Source: Methanobacteriota archaeon (GTDB taxonomy: Archaea; Thermoplasmatota; Thermoplasmata; RBG-16-68-12). From it: a stretch of DNA of 22,159 nucleotides. A program made the translations under genes and the position numbers. The notes under the pieces were generated by a model. That model did not search any database. It was not told where the DNA came from and worked only from the letters and a program-made list of their open reading frames with translations. The stretch covers positions 1 to 22,159 of the forward strand of contig VBLU01000067.1 of NCBI GenBank assembly GCA_005879065.1, in the 5' to 3' direction. Below, piece after piece: positions 7,300 through 14,209 of the stretch (position 1 is its first letter; each line of letters starts with the position of its first letter).

Positions 7300-8577
7300 T
7301 CAGGCGTCCGAGATTCGCGTCGTCCACAGGACGCCGGTACCTGCAAGGACAAGGGCCACGCTCGCCGCGAACGCGAGCCCGTACCCGAAGAGGGCGGCAA
7401 CGAGGCCTCCGAGCAAGGGCCCGAAAATCGACCCGAAGCCCTGGACCGCGTTGAACGCTCCGAGGGCCCGCGCCCGTGCGCCATCCGGCGCCAGGTGGGA
7501 CACGAGCGTGCAGCTCGCGACGTTGATCATGGCCCAACATGCGCCGACGCCCGCGTGGAGCGCAACCATAAGTCCCAGCCGCGGTAGGTCGCCGAGTCCC
7601 ACGATCCCCAGGAGGAAGAACGAGCTGAAGAGGACGGACCGTCCGACGCTACCATACAACTGCATCGGCCGGCTCCCGCGTGAGGAGACCCAACCGGCGA
7701 CGCGCCGGTACATCGCGATCGACGTGACCTGACTCGCGATGTAGATCGCGAAGATCTCCGGATTCCCGAACCCGTACACCTGCGAGAGGAATATCGGGAA
7801 GAAGCTGTAGAAGGCGGTGAAGCCTCCGAAGAGGAGGAGGACGCACAACAGGTACGCTCGAAGAGGTCGCGGGAGGCGGTTTCCCGATGAATCCGCTAGG
7901 GGTCCCACGAAATGGACGATTCGCATCGGGAGATAGCGTCCCCGCTCGACCCGCGGGTGTGCGTCCACCAGATGGACGTCCTTCCGGTCGACGCGGACCG
8001 CGGCCTCCCGGGTCGCAGCTTGGACGACGAAACCGGCGCAGAACGCAAGGGCGGCTCCAATCGCGAACAGGTACCGCATCGATGTCAATCCGCCTCCAAC
8101 CAAACCCGGGCCTGCGGCCAGCCAGAGGATGCCGAGCGCCAAGCCCGCGACCCAACCCGTCGCCGTCATGCGGCTCATAATCGCGAGGCGGGCGGGCCAG
8201 TCCTCGCGCTTCGACGTCTCCATGAGCAGGACGGTTCCCGCGGGGCCGCTCGCCGCGCCGAGGAATCCGGCGAGCAGGTTTGCGAGATAGAATTCGGACA
8301 TCGTCCGGCTCGCCGCCATCGCGAGCAGAGCGATCCCCGACCCAAGAAATCCGATGAGGAGGAACGGCTTGCGCCGCCCGCGACGGTCGCACGCGCCACC
8401 CCACAGGATGAAGGCGGGGACGGAAGCGACGCTCGTCGCGGCCGCGATGATGCCGACGTGGAACAGGTTCCCGCCCAACGCGTACGCGAAGAGCGGGATC
8501 AAGGTCGACGTCGCCCCGCCCGAGATTCCCATCGGGAGGTACGAGTAGTACCAGTGCGACCCATCCGTGCGGCCCAT
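7300..8577 (-). CDS. Major facilitator superfamily transporter
   Basis: A membrane secondary transporter with about 12 predicted helices. Seen: 425 residues starting MGRTDGSHWYYSYLPMGISG. The loop between helices 2 and 3 carries MFS motif A as GGACDRRGRRKPFLLIG, and a central cytoplasmic loop (about 190-230) is rich in charged residues. The last helices, with FGPLLGGLVAALFGYGLAF, resemble drug or sugar exporters of the DHA type, but the substrate is unknown. Start is ATG 8577 with GAGGATG close upstream, preferred over a longer frame that runs into the divergent promoter. It is transcribed away from the ABC importer genes, with a shared 148-nt control region. About 55 nt separate its end from the TTG of the saccharopine dehydrogenase-like gene, which may be cotranscribed. 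Confidence 0.87.
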   Translation of the reverse strand: MGRTDGSHWYYSYLPMGISGGATSTLIPLFAYALGGNLFHVGIIAAATSVASVPAFILWGGACDRRGRRKPFLLIGFLGSGIALLAMAASRTMSEFYLANLLAGFLGAASGPAGTVLLMETSKREDWPARLAIMSRMTATGWVAGLALGILWLAAGPGLVGGGLTSMRYLFAIGAALAFCAGFVVQAATREAAVRVDRKDVHLVDAHPRVERGRYLPMRIVHFVGPLADSSGNRLPRPLRAYLLCVLLLFGGFTAFYSFFPIFLSQVYGFGNPEIFAIYIASQVTSIAMYRRVAGWVSSRGSRPMQLYGSVGRSVLFSSFFLLGIVGLGDLPRLGLMVALHAGVGACWAMINVASCTLVSHLAPDGARARALGAFNAVQGFGSIFGPLLGGLVAALFGYGLAFAASVALVLAGTGVLWTTRISDA

Positions 8578-8725
8578 CCCATCCTCAATCCGCGAGCGGG
8601 GCCGGCGCACAAGCCCCCGGGTATTTCTGCTTTTTGCGTTCGAAATTCGATTTCGCGAAATGATACGAAACACGGATTGCGTCGTCGCCGATAAGCTATA
8701 TCAGAAAGGGGGGTTTCACCGCCTC
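8578..8725. promoter_or_regulatory. Divergent control region of MFS gene and ABC importer, with palindrome
   Basis: On the plus strand the TATA-like AAGCTATATCAG (centre about 8698) lies 27 nt before GTG 8726, the spacing of a leaderless archaeal mRNA. Further left are a perfect 10-bp palindrome TTTCGCGAAA (8651-8660) and three copies of CGAAA (8641, 8656, 8666) around TTCGAAATTCG. These repeated, partly symmetric elements lie about 30-50 nt upstream of the TATA box, where an activator or a shared regulator could bind. The sites are seen; binding is inferred. Confidence 0.5.
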
Positions 8726-9787
8726 GTGGGACATCTCCGCACGAACCTCGCCTTCACGGCGGTGGCCATCGCTTCGGTCTTGCTCTCCGGGGCCGTCCTC
8801 TTCGGCTACCTCTCGACGGCTCCCACGGCCTCCACGCTGCGCCTCGGTTTCTTCCCAAACGTGACCCACGCACAGGCCATCTATGGCGTCGCCACCGGCG
8901 CGTATGAGCGTGCCCTCCACCAGGGGTTGGGAATCGATTTTTCGGTCCAACCTCAGGCATTCAATGCGGGGCCTGCGGCCATCCAGGCGCTCTTGTCCAA
9001 CCATGTCGACGTCGTGTTCGTCGGCCCGTCGCCCACCCTGAACGGACTTTCGGTCGCGCCGGACGTCCTCCGAGTGATCGCCGGGGTGTCGAGCGGCGGA
9101 GCGTTGTTCGTTGCTCAACCTTCCCTGAGCTTGACGACAGACGCGGATTTCAGTGGAAGAAAATTCGCGACGCCCCAATGGGGGAACACCCAGGATATCG
9201 CGCTCAAACACTACCTGCTGGTGCGGGGGCACAGGACGCTCGATGAGGGCGGAGACGTCGATGTCATCAACGCGGCAAATCCGGAGATCCTCACGTTGTT
9301 CAAGCTGGGCCAAATCGATGGCGCCTGGGTCCCGGAACCCTGGGGGACCCGGTTGGTTCAAGAAGCGAATGCGAAGGTGATCCTGGACGAACGGGACCTG
9401 TGGCCGGGTCGGCAGTTCGTGACGACCCAGCTAGTGACCACGAAACGGTACTTGGAACGACACCCCGACGTCATCACTTCCTTTCTCCGCATGTACGTGA
9501 ACCTGACTCTCCAACTGCGGCGGGCAACTGCCTCCGACCTGAGGATCGTCAACGACGAAATCTACAATTTGACGACGAGCCGGCTCAAAGAAGAGACCAT
9601 CACCGCGGCGTTCGGGAATTTCAATGTCACATACGATCCGATCGCGGCATCGCTCGGAACCTACCTCGCCTGGTCGCAGGAGCTCGGGTTCCTATCGCGC
9701 GACGTGCAACCCGGCTCGCTGTACGACCTGAGCCTGCTCAATCAAGTCCTCAAGGAGAAGGGGCTTCCCCCGGTGAGCGAGAGATGA
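8726..9787 (+). CDS. ABC importer substrate-binding protein, SsuA/NrtA/TauA-like
   Basis: Extracytoplasmic binding protein that delivers an organosulfonate, nitrate/bicarbonate or related anion to the permease. Seen: 353 residues from GTG 8726. A signal peptide or membrane anchor spans residues 5-29 (LAFTAVAIASVLLSGAVLFG), with no lipobox cysteine. Mature motifs include LRLGFFPNVTHAQAIYGV, AGPAAIQALLSNHVDVVFVG, and GRKFATPQWGNTQDIALKHY, then DGAWVPEPWGTRLV, all typical of the NMT1/SsuA group. The GTG start is chosen because the signal segment begins just after it and a TATA-like box lies 27 nt upstream; ATG 8660 would add 22 unlikely residues and would overlap the promoter. Its stop overlaps the ATPase start (ATGA). 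Ligand type is inferred only. Confidence 0.87.
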   Translation: MGHLRTNLAFTAVAIASVLLSGAVLFGYLSTAPTASTLRLGFFPNVTHAQAIYGVATGAYERALHQGLGIDFSVQPQAFNAGPAAIQALLSNHVDVVFVGPSPTLNGLSVAPDVLRVIAGVSSGGALFVAQPSLSLTTDADFSGRKFATPQWGNTQDIALKHYLLVRGHRTLDEGGDVDVINAANPEILTLFKLGQIDGAWVPEPWGTRLVQEANAKVILDERDLWPGRQFVTTQLVTTKRYLERHPDVITSFLRMYVNLTLQLRRATASDLRIVNDEIYNLTTSRLKEETITAAFGNFNVTYDPIAASLGTYLAWSQELGFLSRDVQPGSLYDLSLLNQVLKEKGLPPVSER

Positions 9788-10572
9788 AAGGGGCCGACCT
9801 GAAACTGGTCATGCTGGGGAAGCGATTCGGGGGCAATGCTGGCCAAACGGAAGCGCTGCGCGATGTGAACCTCGAAATTCGGGGGGGCGAGTTCGTCACG
9901 ATCGTGGGTCCCTCGGGGTGCGGGAAGTCCACCCTACTCAGTTTGGTCGCGGGTCTCGAGGAACCGACGACCGGCTGGGTCGCCATGGACGGCCATCGGG
10001 TACACGGCCCGGGGGCGGACCGAATCGTTGTGTTCCAGGACGCGGCCCTGTTTCCATGGCTCGATGTGACAGGCAACGTTGAATTCGGGCTCCGGGTGGC
10101 AGGCGTCCCGCGGAAAGACCGTCAACAGCGGGTCCTCGAGCATCTCGAAATGGTCCAACTCGAGAAGTTCGCTCACGCTCGGGTTCACGAACTGTCTGGT
10201 GGGATGAAGCAGCGCGTCGCCCTGGCGCGCGCCCTCGTCCTCCGACCTCGGGTCCTCCTCATGGACGAACCGTTTGCGGCCCTCGATGTCCAGATCCGCG
10301 AGGAGATGCAATCGGTCGTCCAAGACCTCTGGGTACGTAGCGGCACAACGACCCTATTCGTCACGCATGACGTCCGCGAAGCGGCGGTCCTCGGCGACCG
10401 AATCGTGGTCCTGTCCCACCGACCGGGCACGGTAAGCGCGATCCTCGAGAATGGCGCGAGGAGACCCCGAACCCTGAACGACGCGGGAGTCGCGGAAGCG
10501 ATCCGGCGCTCGAACGAGATTCTGAAAGCGGAGGTCCAATGGTCGAGCAACCAGCCCAAGATGCAGCTGTGA
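9784..10572 (+). CDS. ABC importer ATPase, SsuB/TauB/NrtD-like
   Basis: Cytoplasmic ATPase that powers uptake. Seen: 262 residues with Walker A GPSGCGKST (42-50), Q-loop Gln85 in VVFQDAALFPW, signature LSGGMKQRVALARAL (from 137), Walker B VLLMDEPFAALD (Asp161, Glu162) and switch His195 in FVTHDVREA. The FQDAALFPW and DEPFAALD wording is typical of the sulfonate/nitrate/taurine subgroup. ATG 9784 overlaps the upstream stop by 4 nt, and the permease start lies 34 nt inside this gene's end, so all three are tightly coupled. Confidence 0.95.
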   Translation: MKGADLKLVMLGKRFGGNAGQTEALRDVNLEIRGGEFVTIVGPSGCGKSTLLSLVAGLEEPTTGWVAMDGHRVHGPGADRIVVFQDAALFPWLDVTGNVEFGLRVAGVPRKDRQQRVLEHLEMVQLEKFAHARVHELSGGMKQRVALARALVLRPRVLLMDEPFAALDVQIREEMQSVVQDLWVRSGTTTLFVTHDVREAAVLGDRIVVLSHRPGTVSAILENGARRPRTLNDAGVAEAIRRSNEILKAEVQWSSNQPKMQL

Positions 10573-11363
10573 AGCGCCGCCGCGAGCGGAGCCTTGCTTG
10601 GGAGTTCCGGCACCTCATCCCGATGGTCGCGATCGCGATTTCCGCCATCGCGATCTGGGAGCTAATCTTCCGATCCGGGGTCTGGGGGTTCTTGTTCCCG
10701 GGTCCCTCCCAGGTCGCTCGCGCCCTCGTCGACTTCTGGAACAGTACCCGGCTCGTCCGGGCAATCGTCGCCACGCTTCGCCGACTCGCGGTGGGCTTCC
10801 TCATTTCGCTTGTGCTGGGTGCCCTGCTCGCGTTCCTCATGGTGCGGTTCACCACCTTCGGGAAGGGGATCCAACCGTACATCCTCGGACTGCAGATCTT
10901 CCCGTCCATCGCGTGGGTCCCGCTCAGCCTGATCTGGTTCGGGTTCTCGGAGACCACCCTCCTCTTCGTCACGATCATCGGTTCCGTCTTCGGGGTCAGC
11001 ATCTCCTTCGCAGACGCACTGCGGACCGTGCCTCCGGTGTACCTTCAGGCGGCGCGCAACATGGGTTCCGACGGCATGGACCTGATCCTCCGGGTGACCG
11101 TCCCGGCCGCCCTCCCGCATCTGATCTCCGCGGCCAAAGTCGGATGGTCTTTCGCGTGGCGGTCGCTGATCGGTGCGGAGATCATCTTCGCCACGGTCGG
11201 GCTCGGTTTTCTGCTGAATGCCTCCGCTTCCGTTCCAGACATCGCCGGGGTCATGGGCGTGATGCTCGTAATCCTCGTCATCGGCATCGTCGTAGATCAA
11301 TTGGCGTTCACGAAGACGCAGGAGTGGGCCAGTCGGAGGCGGGGCCTCCGCCCCCGCCGCTGA
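10539..11363 (+). CDS. ABC importer permease, SsuC/TauC-like
   Basis: BPD-type membrane permease; probably works as a homodimer with the SsuB-like ATPase. Seen: 274 residues, a basic cytoplasmic N-terminus (KRRRERS) and about six hydrophobic segments starting with IPMVAIAISAIAIWELIF. The EAA loop that docks on the ATPase reads VYLQAARNMGSDGMDLILRV, followed by VPAALPHLI. LPFPxPS-like FLFPGPSQVARAL near the first helix is characteristic of the SsuC/TauC family. The start at ATG 10539 overlaps the ATPase gene by 34 nt in another frame. It is the last gene of the transport operon, followed by a hairpin and a convergent TauE/SafE gene. Confidence 0.93.
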   Translation: MVEQPAQDAAVKRRRERSLAWEFRHLIPMVAIAISAIAIWELIFRSGVWGFLFPGPSQVARALVDFWNSTRLVRAIVATLRRLAVGFLISLVLGALLAFLMVRFTTFGKGIQPYILGLQIFPSIAWVPLSLIWFGFSETTLLFVTIIGSVFGVSISFADALRTVPPVYLQAARNMGSDGMDLILRVTVPAALPHLISAAKVGWSFAWRSLIGAEIIFATVGLGFLLNASASVPDIAGVMGVMLVILVIGIVVDQLAFTKTQEWASRRRGLRPRR

Positions 11364-11387
11364 TCCGAACCTCGTTCGGGTTCGATC
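11362..11387. terminator. Hairpin between convergent permease and TauE/SafE genes
   Basis: GATC-C-GAACC (11362-11371) pairs with GGTTC-GATC (11379-11387), with one bulged C and a 7-nt loop. It overlaps the permease stop and ends 9 nt before the stop of the convergent gene. There is no T-tract, so a terminator role is only suggested by position. Confidence 0.35.
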
Positions 11388-11395
11388 CGAGGTGG

Positions 11396-12202
11396 TCACA
11401 GGAGGTCGTAGACCAGCTTGGCCGCCGCGACGAACAAGACGACGATGAAAATCAACGCAACGGATCGGGTCTTGAGTGTCGCGAGGCCCCATCGAGAGCC
11501 GATGAAGGCCCCGACAAACACGACCGGCATCAGGATGGGAATGAGGACATACGCTTCCGGCCAGGTGAAACCCGTAGGTCGAAGCGCGAGGCCCGCAACA
11601 TACGCGGCGAAGCCGACCGCGGCGGTCGGGATGATGAGCAACGAGGACGTCCCGATCGCCTTCCGGGTCTTCCGCCCCAGAACGTACACGAGGAGCGGGA
11701 CGTTCAGGAGGCCTCCCCCGATGCCCATGGCACCGGAGAGAAACCCGGATCCGGCCGTGGACGCCGCGGTCCCGACGACACGAGGACGGGTCAACAACGC
11801 GTCGTTGTCCTCGTCGACGGAACGTTGGTTCCGGACCCAATCGAGCACCATGTAGACGCCGAACAGGAGGAGCACCGCGGCGAAGAAAGCCTTGAAAGTC
11901 CTTTCATCCAAGACGACCAACGTGAAGAACGTCCCGACCACGGCCCCCAGCAAGGCGCCTGCGACGAGGAGACTTCCGAGGCGGAAATCGACGAGGCCGC
12001 GGCGGTGGTGGTTGATCACGGACGAGGCGGCCGTCGCTATCGTCAACGTGAGTGAGATCGGCACCGCGAGGTCCTTGGACGAGACTCCGGTCGAGAGGAG
12101 GATCGGCACGAAGAGGAGACCGCCGCCGAGGCCCAGATTCGAATAGATGAACGCGACGACGAAAATGAGGACGACCTGAAGCAGCAGGACGAGGACGTCC
12201 AC
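11396..12202 (-). CDS. TauE/SafE family membrane exporter
   Basis: Integral membrane protein of the family implicated in export of sulfite, sulfoacetate or other organosulfur anions (TauE/SafE, formerly DUF81). Seen: 268 residues with about eight helices and the twofold family repeat: SNLGLGGGLLFVPILL near 21-36 and GAMGIGGGLLNVPLLVYVLG near 158-177, each a GxGGGxxxVPxL motif. A charged loop (NQRSVDEDNDALLTRPR) joins the halves. Start is GTG 12202; the TATA-like TAATTAATA is centred 26 nt upstream, so the mRNA is probably leaderless. It is convergent with an SsuABC-like importer, which fits disposal of sulfite released from imported sulfonates, though no desulfonating enzyme is in the window. 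Confidence 0.88.
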   Translation of the reverse strand: MDVLVLLLQVVLIFVVAFIYSNLGLGGGLLFVPILLSTGVSSKDLAVPISLTLTIATAASSVINHHRRGLVDFRLGSLLVAGALLGAVVGTFFTLVVLDERTFKAFFAAVLLLFGVYMVLDWVRNQRSVDEDNDALLTRPRVVGTAASTAGSGFLSGAMGIGGGLLNVPLLVYVLGRKTRKAIGTSSLLIIPTAAVGFAAYVAGLALRPTGFTWPEAYVLIPILMPVVFVGAFIGSRWGLATLKTRSVALIFIVVLFVAAAKLVYDLL

Positions 12203-12271
12203 GCCGTACGAAAGCCTGGGCCGTATTAATTACTACCCCGAAAATATGGGTCCACGGACGGTCTGTGAATC
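12203..12271. promoter_or_regulatory. Compact divergent promoter for two leaderless GTG-start genes
   Basis: A 69-nt intergenic region. Minus strand: TAATTAATA (12232-12224), 26 nt from the TauE/SafE GTG. Plus strand: AAAATATG (12241-12248), about 27 nt from GTG 12272 of the ThiI-like gene. Neither start has a Shine-Dalgarno sequence. Both spacings match leaderless initiation. The boxes are only 9 nt apart, so the two promoters cannot easily be used at once. Confidence 0.6.
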
Positions 12272-13032
12272 GTGGTCCTCCTGGTTCGTTTCGGCGAGCT
12301 GGCCCTGAAGAGCCGATTCGTGCGCCGGCAGCTCCGAGACCGCCTCGTCGCGAACATCCAGGATCTGTTCGCCTCAGAAGGCGTCGAATGCATTACCGAG
12401 GCCGACGAGGCCCGGGTGTACGTCCACGTGGACGACGTCGCGAAGGCACGCACGATCCTCGGACGGGTCTTTGGGGTCGTATCGATCAGCCCCGCCACCG
12501 AGGCCCACGCGGACTTAGACTCCCTCCGAAAGGCCGCGAACTCGGGGAGGAAATCCGCCGGGCCCATCCGGCCGTGCGAGTGAATCTCACCCATCCCGAC
12601 GTCGAGATCCACGTCGAGGTCCGCCACAACCGTGCGTTCGTGTTCCGGGAGATCTGGGCCGGTCCAGGGGGTCTCCCGCTCGGCAGCCAGGGTCGCGCCC
12701 TCGCGGTGGTCCGGGACGAGGCGGGCATGGTTGCTGCTTGGATGGGGATGAAGCGCGGTTGCCGAATCGCGGTGGCCTCGTCGGATGGCGAGCGCTTCGT
12801 CGAGCCGCTCCGAAAATGGGATGTGCGCCTCAAGGTCCTGGGCCTCCCCGCGGACGGGAACCTGGGCGAGATCGTTCGGATCGCGAGGGCCGAAGCGGTC
12901 TTCCTCGGGACCCGTTGGGAGACGTTCGACCCGAAAAATCGGACGCCCTTCGACGTCCCCATCTTCGAACCGGTCATCGGACTCGGCGAGGAAGAGATCG
13001 GACGCCTCGCGGCTCGAATCCGATCGCCGTGA
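12272..13032 (+). pseudogene. ThiI-like THUMP protein, out of frame in the middle and lacking the PP-loop
   Basis: Canonical ThiI binds tRNA with NFLD and THUMP domains and makes 4-thiouridine using a PP-loop ATPase. Seen: frame one (12272-12583) reads VLLVRFGELALKSRFVRRQL and continues through GRVFGVVSISPATEAHADLD, a normal ThiI start, then ends at TGA 12581. The homology resumes one base out of phase near 12530 as RELGEEIRRAHPAVRV, NLTHPDVEIHVEV and GPGGLPLGSQGRAL. From memory of E. coli ThiI, about 30 residues (the FxVRxKRxGxHxFxS part of THUMP) are absent at the junction. Where ThiI has SGGIDSPVAAWMMMKRGC this protein has VRDEAGMVAAWMGMKRGC, so the ATP-binding motif is lost, and the synthetase domain is short. 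A GTG at 12580 overlaps the first stop (GTGA) and could restart translation. Assembly error, true pseudogene, or two coupled ORFs are all possible. Confidence 0.7.
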
Positions 13033-13034
13033 GG

Positions 13035-13700
13035 TCACTTGCCGAGTCGCCCGTGGCGGCTGATGCTCGGACGAATCTTTTCCGCGCCCTTGCCCTTGTG
13101 CGTCAGGCCTCGGCCCTTCTTGCCAGCGGACGTGAGGCCCCGGAACGCGCGTCCTCGGTTCCCCGGTTCGCAAATCCAGTTGATCTTCGGATCGTTCCGG
13201 ATCACCGGATGTTGCGGGTCCACAAGGATGACCTCGTAATACTTGTGCATCCCGTCTTCGCCGACCCAGTAGGAATTGAGGACCTCGAGATTGGGATACC
13301 GCTTCGCGGTTCGTTCCTCGGCGATCCGCTGGATTGATTTCGCCATCGTGATCTTGACAAGACCGCGCCGCTTCGGATGGCGCCCTCCCATGGGTTTCGG
13401 CCGCCGCCGGCCACCGCGTCGGACCCGCGCGCGGACCATGACATAGCCTTGCTTCGCTCGGTAGCCGAGCTCCCGGGCCCGATCGATTCGGGTCGGTCGG
13501 TCGATTCGAACGAAGGCGTTGCCGCGACGCCACTCCACCATCCTCCGAAAATGGGTCTGTTCCACGACGCCGCCTCGCGGGTCCCTCCACGCCTGCTTGA
13601 CAAAGGCGTACAGGTTTCGCGGACGCGCGGGGGTCTTCGCCTCGCCCTCCGGTGCAATGCTGATCTCCGGTTCCGGAGCCTTGGGTGGTTCTTCGGCCAT
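13035..13700 (-). CDS. rpl15e: Large-subunit ribosomal protein L15e (eL15)
   Basis: Component of the archaeal/eukaryotic large ribosomal subunit. Seen: 221 residues, highly basic, with LYAFVKQAWRDP at about 30-41, WRRGNAFVRIDRPTRIDRAR, then RRGGRRRPKPMGGRHPKRRG and NSYWVGEDGMHKYYEVILVD, and the usual ending GLTSAGKKGRGL with THKGKGAEKIRPS. The family is normally about 190-200 residues; this one has an extra acidic, proline-rich N-terminus of about 28 residues (MAEEPPKAPEPEISIAPEGE). ATG 13700 has a G-rich GGGGGT upstream. A TATA-like TTTAATAG lies at 13790-13783, overlapping the stop of the preceding gene, so L15e may have its own promoter besides readthrough. Its stop lies 3 nt from the ThiI-like stop on the other strand. 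Confidence 0.95.
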   Translation of the reverse strand: MAEEPPKAPEPEISIAPEGEAKTPARPRNLYAFVKQAWRDPRGGVVEQTHFRRMVEWRRGNAFVRIDRPTRIDRARELGYRAKQGYVMVRARVRRGGRRRPKPMGGRHPKRRGLVKITMAKSIQRIAEERTAKRYPNLEVLNSYWVGEDGMHKYYEVILVDPQHPVIRNDPKINWICEPGNRGRAFRGLTSAGKKGRGLTHKGKGAEKIRPSISRHGRLGK

Positions 13701-13787
13701 CGCCCTACCCCCTGGATTTTCGGATTCGCCCGAAGGTACATCTCCCGACCAGGGTCGTGAAAGCGCTGCGCCAAAGACCGAGGTCTA

Positions 13788-14207
13788 TTAAAGGCCTTGC
13801 GTGCGTCGAGCGATTCGCGGGTCGCGGCCCCCGTTTTCTCGAGCTAGCACCTGCTCATATGACTGCACGATCAGCTTGGCAGCGGGTTCGACGCCTTCCA
13901 AAGAAGAGACCTCGATTCGCGACCGGAACCATCCCCAACCTTGGGTCCGCGGCGCCCGGCGAGCGAGACCCGCCGAATCCCGGAGGTCGCGAGGACCGGG
14001 CAGGATGAACACCTGCACTCGACCCTGCAGGGCCCGGATTTCCGCGAAGACCCGATTCCGGTTGCGGCTCCGCCATGAGATCCAGTATCGGCCCACGTGC
14101 TCTTCGACCCGATCCCGCCGGCGGATTGCCACCGGCCGAACCCGCTCTCGTAGGCCCGCCATGATCGCCCGCGACGTGCCACTCGTCCACTCCGTCGGTT
14201 TCTCCAT
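13788..14207 (-). CDS. Small protein resembling DUF5655, 139 residues
   Basis: Family call is tentative. Seen: a basic helical N-terminus (SGTSRAIMAGLRERV), then RYWISWRSRNRNRVFAEIRA (40-59), VQVFILPGPRDLRD, then GWGWFRSRIEVSSLEGVEP and LIVQSYEQV near the end. A strand-rich body that closes in a glycine-tryptophan turn and an I-x-Q-S-Y helix is what I recall of the DUF5655 domain, found alone or next to nuclease-like domains in bacteria and archaea; its activity is unknown to me. The start at ATG 14207 has GGGAGGT ideally spaced. It begins 2 nt after the stop of the DNA methylase, so the two are almost surely coexpressed, which hints at a nucleic-acid role. No nuclease motif is obvious. Confidence 0.75.
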   Translation of the reverse strand: MEKPTEWTSGTSRAIMAGLRERVRPVAIRRRDRVEEHVGRYWISWRSRNRNRVFAEIRALQGRVQVFILPGPRDLRDSAGLARRAPRTQGWGWFRSRIEVSSLEGVEPAAKLIVQSYEQVLARENGGRDPRIARRTQGL

Positions 14208-14209
14208 GT

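Noticed and set aside
4462..7454. Very long open frames opposite or out of phase with the aminotransferase and oxidoreductase genes (4462-6342 minus, 5265-7454 plus)
   Set aside because: High GC leaves few stop codons in other frames. Their translations are low-complexity, rich in Arg, Asp and His, and match no family, while the true frames show clear motifs.
10598..12055. 485-codon plus-strand frame spanning permease and TauE/SafE genes
   Set aside because: It runs across the convergent gene boundary and has no start signal or recognisable domain.
12520..12560. Programmed frameshifting in the ThiI-like gene
   Set aside because: CCG-AAA-GGC is not a strong slippery site, no downstream pseudoknot is evident, and about 30 expected residues are missing, which slippage would not explain.
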